Part shown: positions 9,411 through 18,948 of the stretch, piece after piece
How positions within the stretch are numbered: the stretch's first letter is position 1
Layout: every line of letters starts with the position of its first letter
NCBI GenBank assembly: GCA_024636975.1
Contig: JAGXGA010000037.1
Location: 1 to 64,000 of the forward strand
Length of the DNA stretch: 64,000 nt
Reading direction: 5' to 3'
Origin: Mariniphaga sp.
GTDB taxonomy: Bacteria; Bacteroidota; Bacteroidia; Bacteroidales; Prolixibacteraceae
The notes under the pieces: generated by a model
Database searches by the model: none
The model's input: the letters and a program-made list of their open reading frames with translations, nothing else
What the model was told of the DNA's origin: nothing
Translations under genes and position numbers: made by a program

Positions 9411-11153
9411 ATGAAACACAAATTCAATGTAATATTCACCCTGCTTGCCACCGGTCTATTTTTTATGTGCCCTTTTTTGGAAATAAAAGCAAGTGATAAG
9501 CTGAAAGGGAATCTTTCTCAAAATTCCCCTGTGTTCTCCCGGTTTGAATACCAGGGAAACGACAAGGTATATCAAGATCATCCGCTGGAGGATGACGAAT
9601 TTTATTCCCCTATCCTGCAGGGGTGTTACCCTGACCCTTCCATTACCCGCAAGGGCAACGATTATTACGTCGTAAATTCATCGTTTGCAATGTTTCCGGG
9701 CGTACCTATTTTTCATTCGAATGATCTGGTCAACTGGAAGCAGATAGGGCATGTGCTTGACCGGACTTCTCAGCTGAAGGTACACGATACAGGTATCAGT
9801 GCAGGTGTTTATGCTCCTGCAATTAGATACAATCCTTACAACGACACCTTTTATATGATTACCACACAGTTTGCAGGCGACTTTGGAAATATTGTGGTTA
9901 AGACAAAAGATCCGCACAAAGGATGGAGCGATCCGTTTAAGCTGAATTTTAACGGAATCGATCCTTCTATTTTCTTTGATGATGATGGTAAGGCTTACGT
10001 AGTGCATAACGATGCACCCGACCGGGGTAAAGAGCTTTACGAGGGGCACCGGGTTATAAAAATCTGGGATTATGATCTGGAGAAAGACCAGGTAATAGCT
10101 GGTACCGATAAAATTATTGTTGACGGAGGGGTGGACATCACCCAAGAGCCCATCTGGATTGAGGCGCCACATATTTATAAAAAAAACGGGCGGTATTTTC
10201 TGATGTGTGCTGAAGGAGGAACAGGAGACTGGCACAGCGAAGTTATTTTCGTAAGCGATGATCCCCGGGGACCTTATGTGCCGGCTAAAAACAATCCCAT
10301 TATGTCACAACGGTACCTGAATCCCAACAGGGCAAACAGAGTGGAATGGGCAGGACATGCCGATTTGGTGGAAGGTCCGGATGGTACTATGTATGGCGTC
10401 TTTTTAGCTGTTCGTCCAAATGAAAAGGGAAGGGTAAATACCGGTCGTGAAACCTTTATCCTGCCGGTTGACTGGAGCGGGGAGTTTCCAGTATTTATAA
10501 ACGGGCTTATACCGCTTGAACCCAAGCTGAAGATGCCTCAGGATGTTGTTAATAAAACAGGGACGGGGGAATTTTTTCCAAACGGAAACTTCACCTTCAC
10601 CGAAGATTTTACTTCAGAATTATTGGATTACAGATGGATTGGAATGAGGGGGCCCAGGGAAGAATTCATAGAAGTAACAGAAAAAGGGCTGCAGGTAACT
10701 CCGTTTAAAACTAACATAAAAGCCGTAGCACCAACTTCTGCTCTATTTCAACGGCAAATGCATAAAAACTTTACAGCAACAACAACTCTGGATTATCAGC
10801 CTGCAACGGAAAGGGATCTGGCAGGAATCGTCTGTTACCAGAGCGAAAGCTTTAATTATGTGTTTGGAATTACTAAAAAAGACAGTGATTATTACTTATT
10901 GCTGGAACGTACAGAAAATGGTAAGTCAGAAATCCAGGCAAGCAGTAAAATTGATGTAGCCGCACCAATAAAGTTGCAGGTGCAGGCAGATGGTGATGAT
11001 TACCGGTTTAGTTATTCGGTTAATGGAAATGATTTTATTAACCTGGGAGGAACGGTTTCTGGTGATATTCTTTCCACCAATGTGGCAGGGGGGTTTACCG
11101 GCAGCCTGATTGGTTTATATGCAACTTCTGCAAACGATGCACTTCCTGAATAA
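9411..11153 (+). CDS. Secreted GH43 beta-xylosidase with C-terminal beta-sandwich
   Basis: A 580-residue protein with a signal peptide (about residues 1-28, ending IKAS). The GH43 propeller spans about residues 66-375: base Asp75 in YPDPSITR, Asp184 in GIDPSIFFDDDG and acid Glu251 in WIEAPHIY. The C-terminal half (about 395-575) is the concanavalin-like GH43_C2 domain that completes the active site in XynB-type enzymes. It should act in the periplasm or at the surface on xylo-oligosaccharides or arabinoxylan decorations. It is followed by another GH43 gene after 28 bp. Exact specificity (xylosidase or arabinofuranosidase) is not readable. Confidence 0.9.
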   Translation: MKHKFNVIFTLLATGLFFMCPFLEIKASDKLKGNLSQNSPVFSRFEYQGNDKVYQDHPLEDDEFYSPILQGCYPDPSITRKGNDYYVVNSSFAMFPGVPIFHSNDLVNWKQIGHVLDRTSQLKVHDTGISAGVYAPAIRYNPYNDTFYMITTQFAGDFGNIVVKTKDPHKGWSDPFKLNFNGIDPSIFFDDDGKAYVVHNDAPDRGKELYEGHRVIKIWDYDLEKDQVIAGTDKIIVDGGVDITQEPIWIEAPHIYKKNGRYFLMCAEGGTGDWHSEVIFVSDDPRGPYVPAKNNPIMSQRYLNPNRANRVEWAGHADLVEGPDGTMYGVFLAVRPNEKGRVNTGRETFILPVDWSGEFPVFINGLIPLEPKLKMPQDVVNKTGTGEFFPNGNFTFTEDFTSELLDYRWIGMRGPREEFIEVTEKGLQVTPFKTNIKAVAPTSALFQRQMHKNFTATTTLDYQPATERDLAGIVCYQSESFNYVFGITKKDSDYYLLLERTENGKSEIQASSKIDVAAPIKLQVQADGDDYRFSYSVNGNDFINLGGTVSGDILSTNVAGGFTGSLIGLYATSANDALPE

Positions 11154-11181
11154 TGAATTTGGTATTATGAATAGATAACAA

Positions 11182-12759
11182 ATGAAAACTCTGCTGTTTA
11201 TCATTGGAATATTAATTGGCAATCTTACTACTGTTTCCCTTCCCGCACAGGAAAGGGCTCAGAACCCGGTTATACATGCCGATGTTCCCGATGTATCGAT
11301 GATACGTGTCGGAGATACCTACTATATGAGCAGTACCACCATGCATATGAGTCCGGGAGTGCCCATTATGAAATCAAAGGATCTGGTTAACTGGGAAATT
11401 GTGAATTATTGTTACGATACACTGGAAGATGTTGATGAACTGAACCTGGAGAATGGGAAGAATGCTTATGGACGCGGTTCCTGGGCAAGCAGCATCCGAT
11501 ACCACAACGGTACCTTTTATGTAAGCACCTTCTCAGGAACAACAGGCACCACCTATATTTATTCAACCAAAGACATTGAAAACGGAGAGTGGGAGGTTAG
11601 AAAATTTAAGCCATCCTATCATGATCATACACTCTTTTTCGATGACGACGGCAAGGTATACATGATCTGGGGGGTTGGCAGACTTATGCTGGCTGAACTT
11701 AAGGAAGATCTTTCGGGTGTAAGGGAAAGTACAGAGCAGGTTTTAATTGAAAACGCAAGCCAGCCTGCAGGTGATAACATCATGCTGCATGCCGAAGGAT
11801 CCCAGCTTTTTAAGGTCAATGGCAAATACTACTTATTTAACATTACCTGGCCGCGTGATGGGATGCGTACTGTTCTCATTCATCGTGCTGATAAAATCAC
11901 CGGCCCTTACGAAGGGCAACTGGCTTTGCAGGACCGGGGCATTGCACAGGGAGGGCTGGTGGATACACCGGAAGGCGACTGGTATGCTTACCTCTTCCGT
12001 GACTATGGAGCAGTAGGCCGTATCCCATACCTGGTTCCGGTAACATGGAAAGACGGCTGGCCGGTATTGGGCATTGATGGAAAGGTGCCTGATGTACTTG
12101 ATCTTCCCGCAAGCAGTGGCTTAATACCCGATATTGTGGCATCAGACAATTTTAAACGGAAAAAAGGTGAACCCGACCTGCCTTTGGTGTGGCAGTGGAA
12201 CCACAATCCCGATAACAATTTTTTGGAAGTAAACCGGAGAAAAGGGTATCTGCGCCTGATAACCGGACGAACAGATACCGATTTTTTAACGGCCAGGAAT
12301 ACATTAACACAAAGAACTATTGGTCCTGAATGCTCAGGTTCAACTTCAATAGATGTATCGGAAATGAAGGAAGGGGATTTTGCCGGTCTTGCATTATTGC
12401 AGAAGAAATATGGTCTGGTGGGGGTGAAATATGAAAATGGGACTAAGAAAATTGTAATGGTCAGTGCTCAGAATGAGATTCCGGTTGAAGTGGAAAGCCT
12501 TTCACTGGAGCAGGAAACCGTATATCTTACAGCAGAATGTAATTTCAGCAACCGTAAGGATGTGGCAGATTTTTATTACAGTCTGGACGGCAGGGAATGG
12601 AAAAAAATCGGATCACAGCTTCAAATGGAATATACGCTTCCGCATTTTATGGGTTACCGGTTCGGGTTGTTCAATTATGCGACTCAAACTGCCGGCGGAT
12701 ACGTCGATTTTGATTACTTCAATATTGAGAATCAAATCACAGGAAATAATAAGAATTAG
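11182..12759 (+). CDS. Secreted GH43 glycosidase with C-terminal beta-sandwich
   Basis: A 525-residue paralogue of the preceding enzyme. It has a signal peptide (1-22, ending PAQ), Asp37 in ADVPDVSM, Asp148 in HDHTLFFDDDG and Glu205 in LHAEGSQLF. The general-base motif is ADVPDVS rather than YPDPS. The C-terminal domain from about 320 to 515 resembles GH43_C2. The sequence differs enough from its neighbour that it probably has a different linkage preference, as in clusters that strip several arabinose and xylose decorations. Cotranscription with the flanking genes is likely. Confidence 0.87.
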   Translation: MKTLLFIIGILIGNLTTVSLPAQERAQNPVIHADVPDVSMIRVGDTYYMSSTTMHMSPGVPIMKSKDLVNWEIVNYCYDTLEDVDELNLENGKNAYGRGSWASSIRYHNGTFYVSTFSGTTGTTYIYSTKDIENGEWEVRKFKPSYHDHTLFFDDDGKVYMIWGVGRLMLAELKEDLSGVRESTEQVLIENASQPAGDNIMLHAEGSQLFKVNGKYYLFNITWPRDGMRTVLIHRADKITGPYEGQLALQDRGIAQGGLVDTPEGDWYAYLFRDYGAVGRIPYLVPVTWKDGWPVLGIDGKVPDVLDLPASSGLIPDIVASDNFKRKKGEPDLPLVWQWNHNPDNNFLEVNRRKGYLRLITGRTDTDFLTARNTLTQRTIGPECSGSTSIDVSEMKEGDFAGLALLQKKYGLVGVKYENGTKKIVMVSAQNEIPVEVESLSLEQETVYLTAECNFSNRKDVADFYYSLDGREWKKIGSQLQMEYTLPHFMGYRFGLFNYATQTAGGYVDFDYFNIENQITGNNKN

Positions 12760-12839
12760 ATTTAGGAGATTGTTTTTGAAGTCAATAAATCAAACAGGTG
12801 ACCTGAAGAATTTTTATTAACTATGCAAAAAACATTCAT

Positions 12840-14789
12840 ATGATACGTTTTATTCTACCAGCAGTTTTGGCAGGAGCATTATTAACAGGATGTACGGTCA
12901 CAGGGGAAGAATCTGAAGACAAGGATTCAGGGTACATGCTGTCACCAGTTCCTTTCAACGAAGTACATGTGAACGATAATTTCTGGATGTCCAGGATTGA
13001 AACCAACCGGACAGTTACCATACCGGCATCTTTTCAAAAATGCGAGGAGATGGGACGCCTCGATAATTTCCTGATCGCCGGTGGCAGGATGGATGGCGGC
13101 GTGCGGGGTGAAATGCCTTTCGATGATACCGATGTTTATAAAATCATAGAAGGGGCCAGCTATTCCCTTACTACCATCCCTGATCCGGAACTGGAGGCTT
13201 ATGTTGATTCGCTTATAGCAATCATTGCCGTGGGTCAGGAGGCTGATGGTTATTTAACCACATATAAGTCAATCGATACCACCCGTTCGCCTGCTCCATG
13301 GTGCGCGGGAGGCAGCCGCTGGGAGAACCTGGGATGCAGTCATGAACTCTACAACAGCGGGCATATGTTTGAAGCAGCCGCTGCCCACTACCAGGCTACA
13401 GGCAGGCGCAATTTTCTGGACATAGCCTTAAAAAATGCCGATTTGCTCGTGTCGGTATTCGGTCCTGATAAGAATCCTGATATCCCCGGGCACCAGGTAG
13501 TGGAAACAGGCCTTATAAAGCTTTACGATATTACAGGAAAAAAAGATTACCTTGAACTGGCACGACATTTTCTCGACAGCAGGGGAGATTCCACTATTCG
13601 CGATATCCTTGGACCCTACAGCCAGGACCACATGCCCGTTGTTCAACAGGATGAAGCGGTGGGGCACGCAGTGAGGGCTGTGTATATGTATTCAGGCATG
13701 ACTGATATTGCGGCTTTGCAGCAGGATTCAGCATACAGGAAAGCCGTCAGAAACATATGGAAGAATGTAGTGGGAAAGAAAATATACATTACCGGTGGAA
13801 TAGGTGCCCGGCATGACGGTGAAGCTTTTGGCGACAATTACGAACTGCCTGCATTGACTGCCTACAACGAAACCTGTGCAGCTATTGCCAATGTTTACTG
13901 GAATCACCGCATGTTTATGCTAGAAGGCGATGCAGCCTACCTTGATGTGCTGGAACGCAGCCTCTACAACGGAGTTATTTCCGGTGTGGCACTCGACGGA
14001 GAGACATTTTTTTATCCCAATCCGCTGGAGTGTAACATGGAATACCGGTTCAATTACGGGGGAACATTAAGCCGCGAACCCTGGTTCAGCTGTTCGTGCT
14101 GTCCCAGCAGTGTGTGCAGGTTTATTCCAAACGTACCGGGGTACATTTATGCACAGGAGGAGAGCACGTTGTATGTGAACCTGTTCATTCAAAGTAACAC
14201 TGAAGTAGAATTAAATGGTACGCTCACGCACGTGGAACAGCAGACAAACTATCCCTGGAAGGGAGATGTGAAGGTTATAGTGTTACCTGAAAGGAAATCT
14301 TCCTTTACAGTTAAAATACGCATTCCGGGCTGGGTATCAGATAAACCGCTGCCGGGAGGTTTGTATTATTTTACTTCACCTGCAGAACAGGGGCCAGTAC
14401 TTAAAGTGAATGGCAGGGAGATGGATTACATAATGGATAAAGGCTTTGCAGTTATCAACCGCGAATGGGAGCCGGAAGATGAAATTGAACTTCATCTGCC
14501 GATGGAGGTGCGGAAGGTAAAGGCCATTGAAGAAGTGGCCGATGCTCGCGGTAAGGTTTCCCTGGAAAGAGGGCCGCTGGTTTATTGTGTGGAAGAGATG
14601 GATAATGCCGGTGTAATGGAATTAGCCGTTTCTGAAGGTACAGACTTTTCATCGGAATTTAATCCAAAATTGCTGAACGGAGTGGAAGTGGTCACCGCTT
14701 CAGGCGCTTCTTCCTTTAAGGCAATCCCTTATTATGCATGGAACAACAGGGGAGCCAATAAAATGAAGGTGTGGCTGGATGAGGAATAG
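12840..14789 (+). CDS. GH127 beta-L-arabinofuranosidase (lipoprotein)
   Basis: A 649-residue protein of the former DUF1680 family, which removes beta-L-arabinofuranose. A lipobox is present (LLTGC, Cys18). The (alpha/alpha)6 barrel includes the Zn-binding cluster, with ECNMEYRF near 397-404 and SCSCCPSSVCRF near 416-427, providing the Glu and three Cys ligands including the unusual cysteine nucleophile described for HypBA1. The C-terminal beta-sandwich contains ADARGKVSLERGPLVYC, the usual hallmark. It is the last gene of the arabinoxylan cluster. Together with GH51 and GH43 it implies a highly arabinosylated substrate. Confidence 0.92.
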   Translation: MIRFILPAVLAGALLTGCTVTGEESEDKDSGYMLSPVPFNEVHVNDNFWMSRIETNRTVTIPASFQKCEEMGRLDNFLIAGGRMDGGVRGEMPFDDTDVYKIIEGASYSLTTIPDPELEAYVDSLIAIIAVGQEADGYLTTYKSIDTTRSPAPWCAGGSRWENLGCSHELYNSGHMFEAAAAHYQATGRRNFLDIALKNADLLVSVFGPDKNPDIPGHQVVETGLIKLYDITGKKDYLELARHFLDSRGDSTIRDILGPYSQDHMPVVQQDEAVGHAVRAVYMYSGMTDIAALQQDSAYRKAVRNIWKNVVGKKIYITGGIGARHDGEAFGDNYELPALTAYNETCAAIANVYWNHRMFMLEGDAAYLDVLERSLYNGVISGVALDGETFFYPNPLECNMEYRFNYGGTLSREPWFSCSCCPSSVCRFIPNVPGYIYAQEESTLYVNLFIQSNTEVELNGTLTHVEQQTNYPWKGDVKVIVLPERKSSFTVKIRIPGWVSDKPLPGGLYYFTSPAEQGPVLKVNGREMDYIMDKGFAVINREWEPEDEIELHLPMEVRKVKAIEEVADARGKVSLERGPLVYCVEEMDNAGVMELAVSEGTDFSSEFNPKLLNGVEVVTASGASSFKAIPYYAWNNRGANKMKVWLDEE

Positions 14790-15170
14790 GTACGTATTAT
14801 TGACAGGAATATAAGAAATTGCCGGCGGTGACTTTAAGCAGAACAAACCTTTACCGATATGAAAAATCATAATATTATTATTCTGTATGTCGTTCAGTTT
14901 ATTTCTAATCAGCTATGGGTACAATTGAGGCAGTAGTTATATGATATAGTTACGCAGCAGAAAATTTTCTTAATGTTAATAATTCTGAACAGCAGTGGAT
15001 ATTAATTGTTATCGGGAAAGGCTTGATTTGTTAATGAAACATTAAATTCAAAAGTAACCCAAAGCATTGATATATTACCAGGTAGGTTATTACTGTAAAT
15101 AATTGGCAGGCACATAGGAAAAGGGAATGCCTGTTTTCATAATTTTGCCTGCAGGAAAAATAGAATAAAA
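14790..15170. other. Intergenic region upstream of MFS gene
   Basis: No supported gene is seen. A 25-codon frame at about 14861 (MKNHNIIILYVVQF) looks like a remnant signal sequence. A TAATTTTG -7-like box lies at 15140-15147, 23 bp before the next ATG, but no TTG sits at the proper distance. Confidence 0.4.
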
Positions 15171-16427
15171 ATGACCGGCGCTTCATCAGATAAAATAAGT
15201 TATCCTGCGGATTTGAATAGAAAGCAAACCCGTTGGGCGGTAGCAATGGTATATTTTGGTATGGGACTTTGTTTTTCATCCTGGGCAAGCCGCATTCCTG
15301 ATATTAAAACGGAGCTTGGATTGAACGATGCCTTATTTGGAAGCATATTGCTGGCCCTCCCGGTTGGGCAGTTTCTTATGATGCCCATTTCAGGGAAGCT
15401 GGTTACACGCTATGGCAGTCCGCGCATGCTGCTTTTTTCCCTGCCGGCTTATGGCATTTGTTTGATTAACATTGGCTTTGTTGCAGCAAGCTGGCAGTTG
15501 GCAATAGGACTGTTTCTTTTTGGACTGGCTGGTAATCTTTGTAATATATCCATTAATTCTCAGGGGATAGCCGTAGAAAAGTTATATGAAAAGTCAATTA
15601 TGGCCTCTTTTCACGGAGGATGGAGCCTTGCCGGATTCACCGGAGCACTTATTGGATTGGTTATGATTAATCTGAAGGTTCTGCCTCAATGGCATTTTAT
15701 AACGGTTGTTGTGCTTGTGTGGGTAATGGTATGGTTTAGCCATCCTTATCTTATCGAAAATAAAAGTGAAATGCGCGCAGGAGTGCCGCGACGAAGGTTT
15801 TTTGGCAAGCCCGATGGTATACTGCTTCAGCTTGGGGTAATTGGCTTTTTCAGTATGGCCAGTGAAGGGACCATGTTCGACTGGAGCGGCATCTATTTCA
15901 AGGATGTGGTGGAGGCTCCGGCATCTCTGGTGGTGCTGGGGTATACATCCTTTATGATTATGATGGCTGCCGGGCGCTTCATGGCAGATTTTCTTATTTC
16001 CAAAATTGGCCGGCAACGGTTGCTTCAGATCAGCGGAGTCATGATTTCCGGCGGATTGTTTACCTCAGTATTTTTTCCACAAATTATTCCTTCCACTATT
16101 GCCTTTATGGTTGTGGGATTAGGGGTTTCGAGTATTGTACCTACCGTTTACAGTGCCGCCGGAAACCAGACCCGCGTGCCTCCTGGAATTGCCCTTGCAA
16201 CCGTTTCGAGTGTGAGCTTCCTGGGATTTCTGTTGGGGCCTCCGCTCATTGGATATATTTCAGAGCTGGCCGGTTTACGGACCTCTTTTGCAGTGGTTGG
16301 GGTATTCGGAATTGGAATCTCACTTATGGTTTCCCGGATAAAAGCATTTCAGTATCAACATGTAGAGCCTCAGCCAGCGCCTGTGAAGGTAGAAATTATT
16401 ACCGGCGATGCACGGGAAGAATTCTGA
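15171..16427 (+). CDS. MFS transporter (YbjJ/FucP-like)
   Basis: A 418-residue inner-membrane protein with about 12 helices. The N-terminal FSSWASRIPDIKTELGL and the loop GKLVTRYGSPR after helix 2 resemble the YbjJ-type MFS subfamily often annotated as sugar or unknown MFS. It is separated from the GH cluster by 380 bp, so it may have its own promoter. Its location between xylan genes and an esterase suggests monosaccharide import (xylose or arabinose), but this is inference. The C-terminus has a short hydrophilic tail. Confidence 0.82.
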   Translation: MTGASSDKISYPADLNRKQTRWAVAMVYFGMGLCFSSWASRIPDIKTELGLNDALFGSILLALPVGQFLMMPISGKLVTRYGSPRMLLFSLPAYGICLINIGFVAASWQLAIGLFLFGLAGNLCNISINSQGIAVEKLYEKSIMASFHGGWSLAGFTGALIGLVMINLKVLPQWHFITVVVLVWVMVWFSHPYLIENKSEMRAGVPRRRFFGKPDGILLQLGVIGFFSMASEGTMFDWSGIYFKDVVEAPASLVVLGYTSFMIMMAAGRFMADFLISKIGRQRLLQISGVMISGGLFTSVFFPQIIPSTIAFMVVGLGVSSIVPTVYSAAGNQTRVPPGIALATVSSVSFLGFLLGPPLIGYISELAGLRTSFAVVGVFGIGISLMVSRIKAFQYQHVEPQPAPVKVEIITGDAREEF

Positions 16428-16440
16428 TGTGAGCTTAATA

Positions 16441-16531
16441 ATTGCCACAGATTCACAGAAAAAAGTATTACTTTGGATTGTTGCCACAGATTCACAGATA
16501 AGAGATAAGAGAAAATCTTTGAATCTGTGGC
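16441..16531. repeat. Hairpin repeat (CACAGATTCACAG family), copy 1
   Basis: GCCACAGATTCACAGAT at 16483-16499 is complementary to ATCTTTGAATCTGTGGC at 16515-16531. A further direct copy, ATTGCCACAGATTCACAG, lies at 16441-16458. The same motif recurs after the next gene. Such elements are dispersed in many Bacteroidota genomes. A transcription-terminating or mRNA-stabilising role is possible. Confidence 0.7.
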
Positions 16532-16598
16532 TTTCTTATAAAACTATGAATGATTATATTTAAATCCGATTTCATCTGTGGAATAAAAATGTAGTGGT

Positions 16599-17465
16599 AT
16601 GCAAAAAATAATATTCGGTCTGGTTTTGCTGACTTTCCAGCTTGCAGTGTTTTCTCAGGAACAGAAAGTTCAGATGGAGCAACTTGTTTATAAAAAAGTA
16701 GATACCCGGGAACTTAAAGTCGATATGTTTTATTCCCCCGGAGAACAGCAAAAAGAGACTCCGGCCATTGCACTTTTTCATGGCGGAGGATGGGTTTCGG
16801 GCAGTCCTTCTGAATTTCATGAAGCATGCAGGAGGTATGCAAGGATGGGGTTCATAACTTTCTCTTTTCAGTACCGGCTTTCTGTCAACGATGATGGCAG
16901 TTACCCACATCCTGACATCACTCCGGTTGAGTCGACAAAGGATGCGCGCACTGCAATCCGGTGGTTAAGAGAAAATGCGGGGCAACTAAATATCGATCCC
17001 GACAGAATAGTTGTCGGAGGACAATCAGCTGGCGGACAACTGGCTCTTGCTGCTGCTTTGCTCGATTCCATTAATGAAGACAGCGATAACCTGGAGATAA
17101 GTCCTGTTCCGAATGCCTTGCTGCTCTTTTCAAGCAATGTGAATACCATAGAAGCATGGATCGATTACCTGCTCGATGATCGCAGGAAAGAGATCTGGAG
17201 CATTTCACCCTATCATAACCTGAAGAAAGGCATGCCACCGGCCATTGCTTTTCATGGAGAGGAAGACAACCAGGTACTCCCTTATATTGTAAATTTTTTT
17301 AAAATTAAAATGAACCAGTTGGATAATCATTACGAACTGTATACTTATCCTGGGCGCAAGCATTATCTGGCGGAAGGAAATGAAAAATATGCCACCTATT
17401 TCGATGAGGAGATATTGAAGAAGACAGATGATTTCTTAAGGGAAATGGGTTTTTTAGCGGAATAG
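16599..17465 (+). CDS. Secreted alpha/beta hydrolase (lipase/acetyl esterase type)
   Basis: A 288-residue protein with a signal peptide (about 1-19, ending VFSQ). It has the hormone-sensitive-lipase/BD-FAE type motifs: oxyanion HGGGWVSG near 61-68, nucleophile serine in VGGQSAGGQLAL near 142-153, an acid in HGEEDNQVL and the C-terminal His in PGRKHYLAE. Its position just beyond the arabinoxylan cluster suggests a carbohydrate acetyl or feruloyl esterase, but a short-chain lipase is equally possible. It is bracketed by two copies of the same hairpin repeat, suggesting an independent transcription unit. Confidence 0.82.
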   Translation: MQKIIFGLVLLTFQLAVFSQEQKVQMEQLVYKKVDTRELKVDMFYSPGEQQKETPAIALFHGGGWVSGSPSEFHEACRRYARMGFITFSFQYRLSVNDDGSYPHPDITPVESTKDARTAIRWLRENAGQLNIDPDRIVVGGQSAGGQLALAAALLDSINEDSDNLEISPVPNALLLFSSNVNTIEAWIDYLLDDRRKEIWSISPYHNLKKGMPPAIAFHGEEDNQVLPYIVNFFKIKMNQLDNHYELYTYPGRKHYLAEGNEKYATYFDEEILKKTDDFLREMGFLAE

Positions 17466-17486
17466 TTCAGCACTAAGGTTTAATAA

Positions 17487-17573
17487 TTGCCACAGATTCA
17501 CAGATAAAGAAAAAGTAGTTATTCTGAATAATTGCCACAAATTCACAGATAAGAGAAAATCTGTGAATCTGTG
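17487..17573. repeat. Hairpin repeat (CACAGATTCACAG family), copy 2
   Basis: Arms CACAAATTCACAGAT at 17536-17550 and ATCTGTGAATCTGTG at 17559-17573 form a nearly perfect 15-bp stem with an 8-nt loop. An extra direct copy, ATTGCCACAGATTCACAGAT, starts at about 17486. It is the same family as the copy upstream of the esterase gene. Confidence 0.72.
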
Positions 17574-17720
17574 ACTACTGTACAAAACATATCTGTCTTA
17601 AATCAATCAGAAGTTCGCTGTTTTAAGAAATATATTTGAGAAATCCACTGGTATTTCTCAAACAATTTATAATCGACAACGTTTCTATAAATGTAAGTAT
17701 TACATTAAATCATTCATATC

Positions 17721-17924
17721 ATGGAATTTAATAAAACAGTAAAAGAGGAACTGGAAGGAAGAATTAAAAGGCTTGAAAATTTTATTGAGAGCAAAGGACT
17801 TGGATCCGGTAAACTAAGCAAAGTAAGGAAAATGCAGAGGAACGTTAATCTGGTCATTTTCGTCGGCAGCATAGTAACGGTTGCGGGTATTGCTTTTTGG
17901 GCACTGAACAGAAACAACGACTAA
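17721..17924 (+). CDS. Small single-pass membrane protein, unknown
   Basis: A 67-residue protein. Residues 1-42 are charged and helical (KTVKEELEGRIKRLENFIES looks like a short amphipathic or coiled-coil helix), followed by one hydrophobic segment at about 43-61 (VNLVIFVGSIVTVAGIAFW) and a short NRNND tail. I do not recognise a family. It stands alone between the hairpin repeat and a convergent gene. The regular codon structure and plausible topology support a real gene. Confidence 0.6.
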   Translation: MEFNKTVKEELEGRIKRLENFIESKGLGSGKLSKVRKMQRNVNLVIFVGSIVTVAGIAFWALNRNND

Positions 17925-18089
17925 CTGGTATACGTTAACACCCGAATTTCCGATAAAAATAAATCAGGGATATTTCCGTGTAAGTTTAGAATCTGCTTTC
18001 TCCGCATTCATAACTGATGAGGGTTATGTTATTGTGGCTTATTCCCTCGCTAAATAATAAGCAGTTTTTAACATGTAAAAGCTGGTTGC

Positions 18090-18518
18090 CTACTGTTTTT
18101 CATTTGCTCCCGGACAGATCCAATAAATGTAATTTGTAGATGATTTAAATGAAGGGTCATTTATTTCCCTTGTTTCTGCTATATGTTTTTTGGTATGTTC
18201 AAACTGCATATGGACATTGTGGTCTTCTTTGGTTACCCAGGCTTCTGTGAGACAAAACAGTGTACTGTCGTTGTACGACTGAAACAATGAATAATCAAGG
18301 CAACCAGGTTCTTTTTCCATTACTTCTGCTTTGCACTGATCAAACGACTGCTTAAAAAAAGCTACATGCTCTGGTTTTACCTTACGTTCAAAGCGCATAA
18401 CCACAACCATTGAATCTTTATTGCACTCACAGGCACATGTTGGATTGCCCTTGTTCGAACCATTTATAACAGGATGAATCAAAAGAATAAGAATAATTCC
18501 CAGGAGTAGATTTTTCAT
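18090..18518 (-). CDS. Secreted antibiotic-biosynthesis-monooxygenase (ABM) fold protein
   Basis: A 142-residue protein with a signal peptide (about 1-20) and then a cysteine-rich stretch (TCACEC). Residues about 37-130 match the ABM/YgiN dimeric alpha+beta barrel: VVMRFERKVKPEHVAFF, EPGCLDYSLFQS, FCLTEAWVTKEDHNVHM and HTKKHI. Members include quinol monooxygenases and heme-degrading enzymes. The exported form is less common and its substrate is unknown. It is convergent with the small membrane protein and transcribed alone. Confidence 0.78.
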   Translation of the reverse strand: MKNLLLGIILILLIHPVINGSNKGNPTCACECNKDSMVVVMRFERKVKPEHVAFFKQSFDQCKAEVMEKEPGCLDYSLFQSYNDSTLFCLTEAWVTKEDHNVHMQFEHTKKHIAETREINDPSFKSSTNYIYWICPGANEKQ

Positions 18519-18762
18519 ATTGTTTGTTGTTAAATTAATTAAGTTTTAACAAATGTATTCATATAATTAATACATGGCTCACGTTTATGACAAAAGCTGG
18601 TAGTGGAACAAAATTTATAACACTCCCGTAATATCCAAAACTGACAGACCAATAAAAGTTCTTGTTTATTAAATGCACATTGTGGTTAAACATAAACTGC
18701 TTTGTACTGTTTTTACTTTAAAGGTATAGCAAAATAAAGTAATTAATATTAAATCAAATAAA

Positions 18763-18921
18763 ATGTTCAGATTTGGAAAAAACAGCAAAGAAAAGAAGCT
18801 TCGCAAAAAATACGACAGGCTAATGACTGAGGCTTTTGAGTTATCAAAAATAAACAGAAAACAATCTGATGCAAAATATGCGGAAGCAGATAAAATAATG
18901 ACTTTGATTGAAGAACTATAG
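18763..18921 (+). CDS. Lacal_2735 family protein
   Basis: A short frame of 52 residues with the pattern of the Lacal_2735 family: MFRFGKNSKEKKLRKKYDRL, then EAFELSKINRKQSDAKYAEA and a terminal ALIEEL-like end. These are small, highly charged helical proteins of Bacteroidota of unknown function. The spacing to the next gene is 27 bp, so the two may be cotranscribed. Confidence 0.75.
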   Translation: MFRFGKNSKEKKLRKKYDRLMTEAFELSKINRKQSDAKYAEADKIMTLIEEL

Positions 18922-18948
18922 GTGCTTTAAATACAAACGTGGAGTTAT

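Noticed and set aside
9678..10235. 185-codon open frame on the minus strand inside a GH43 gene
   Set aside because: It is antisense to a gene with a full GH43 catalytic triad, and its own sequence has no family resemblance.
14861..14940. Small frame MKNHNIIILYVVQF
   Set aside because: Only 25 codons with no supporting signal; could be a relic of a signal peptide, not a gene.
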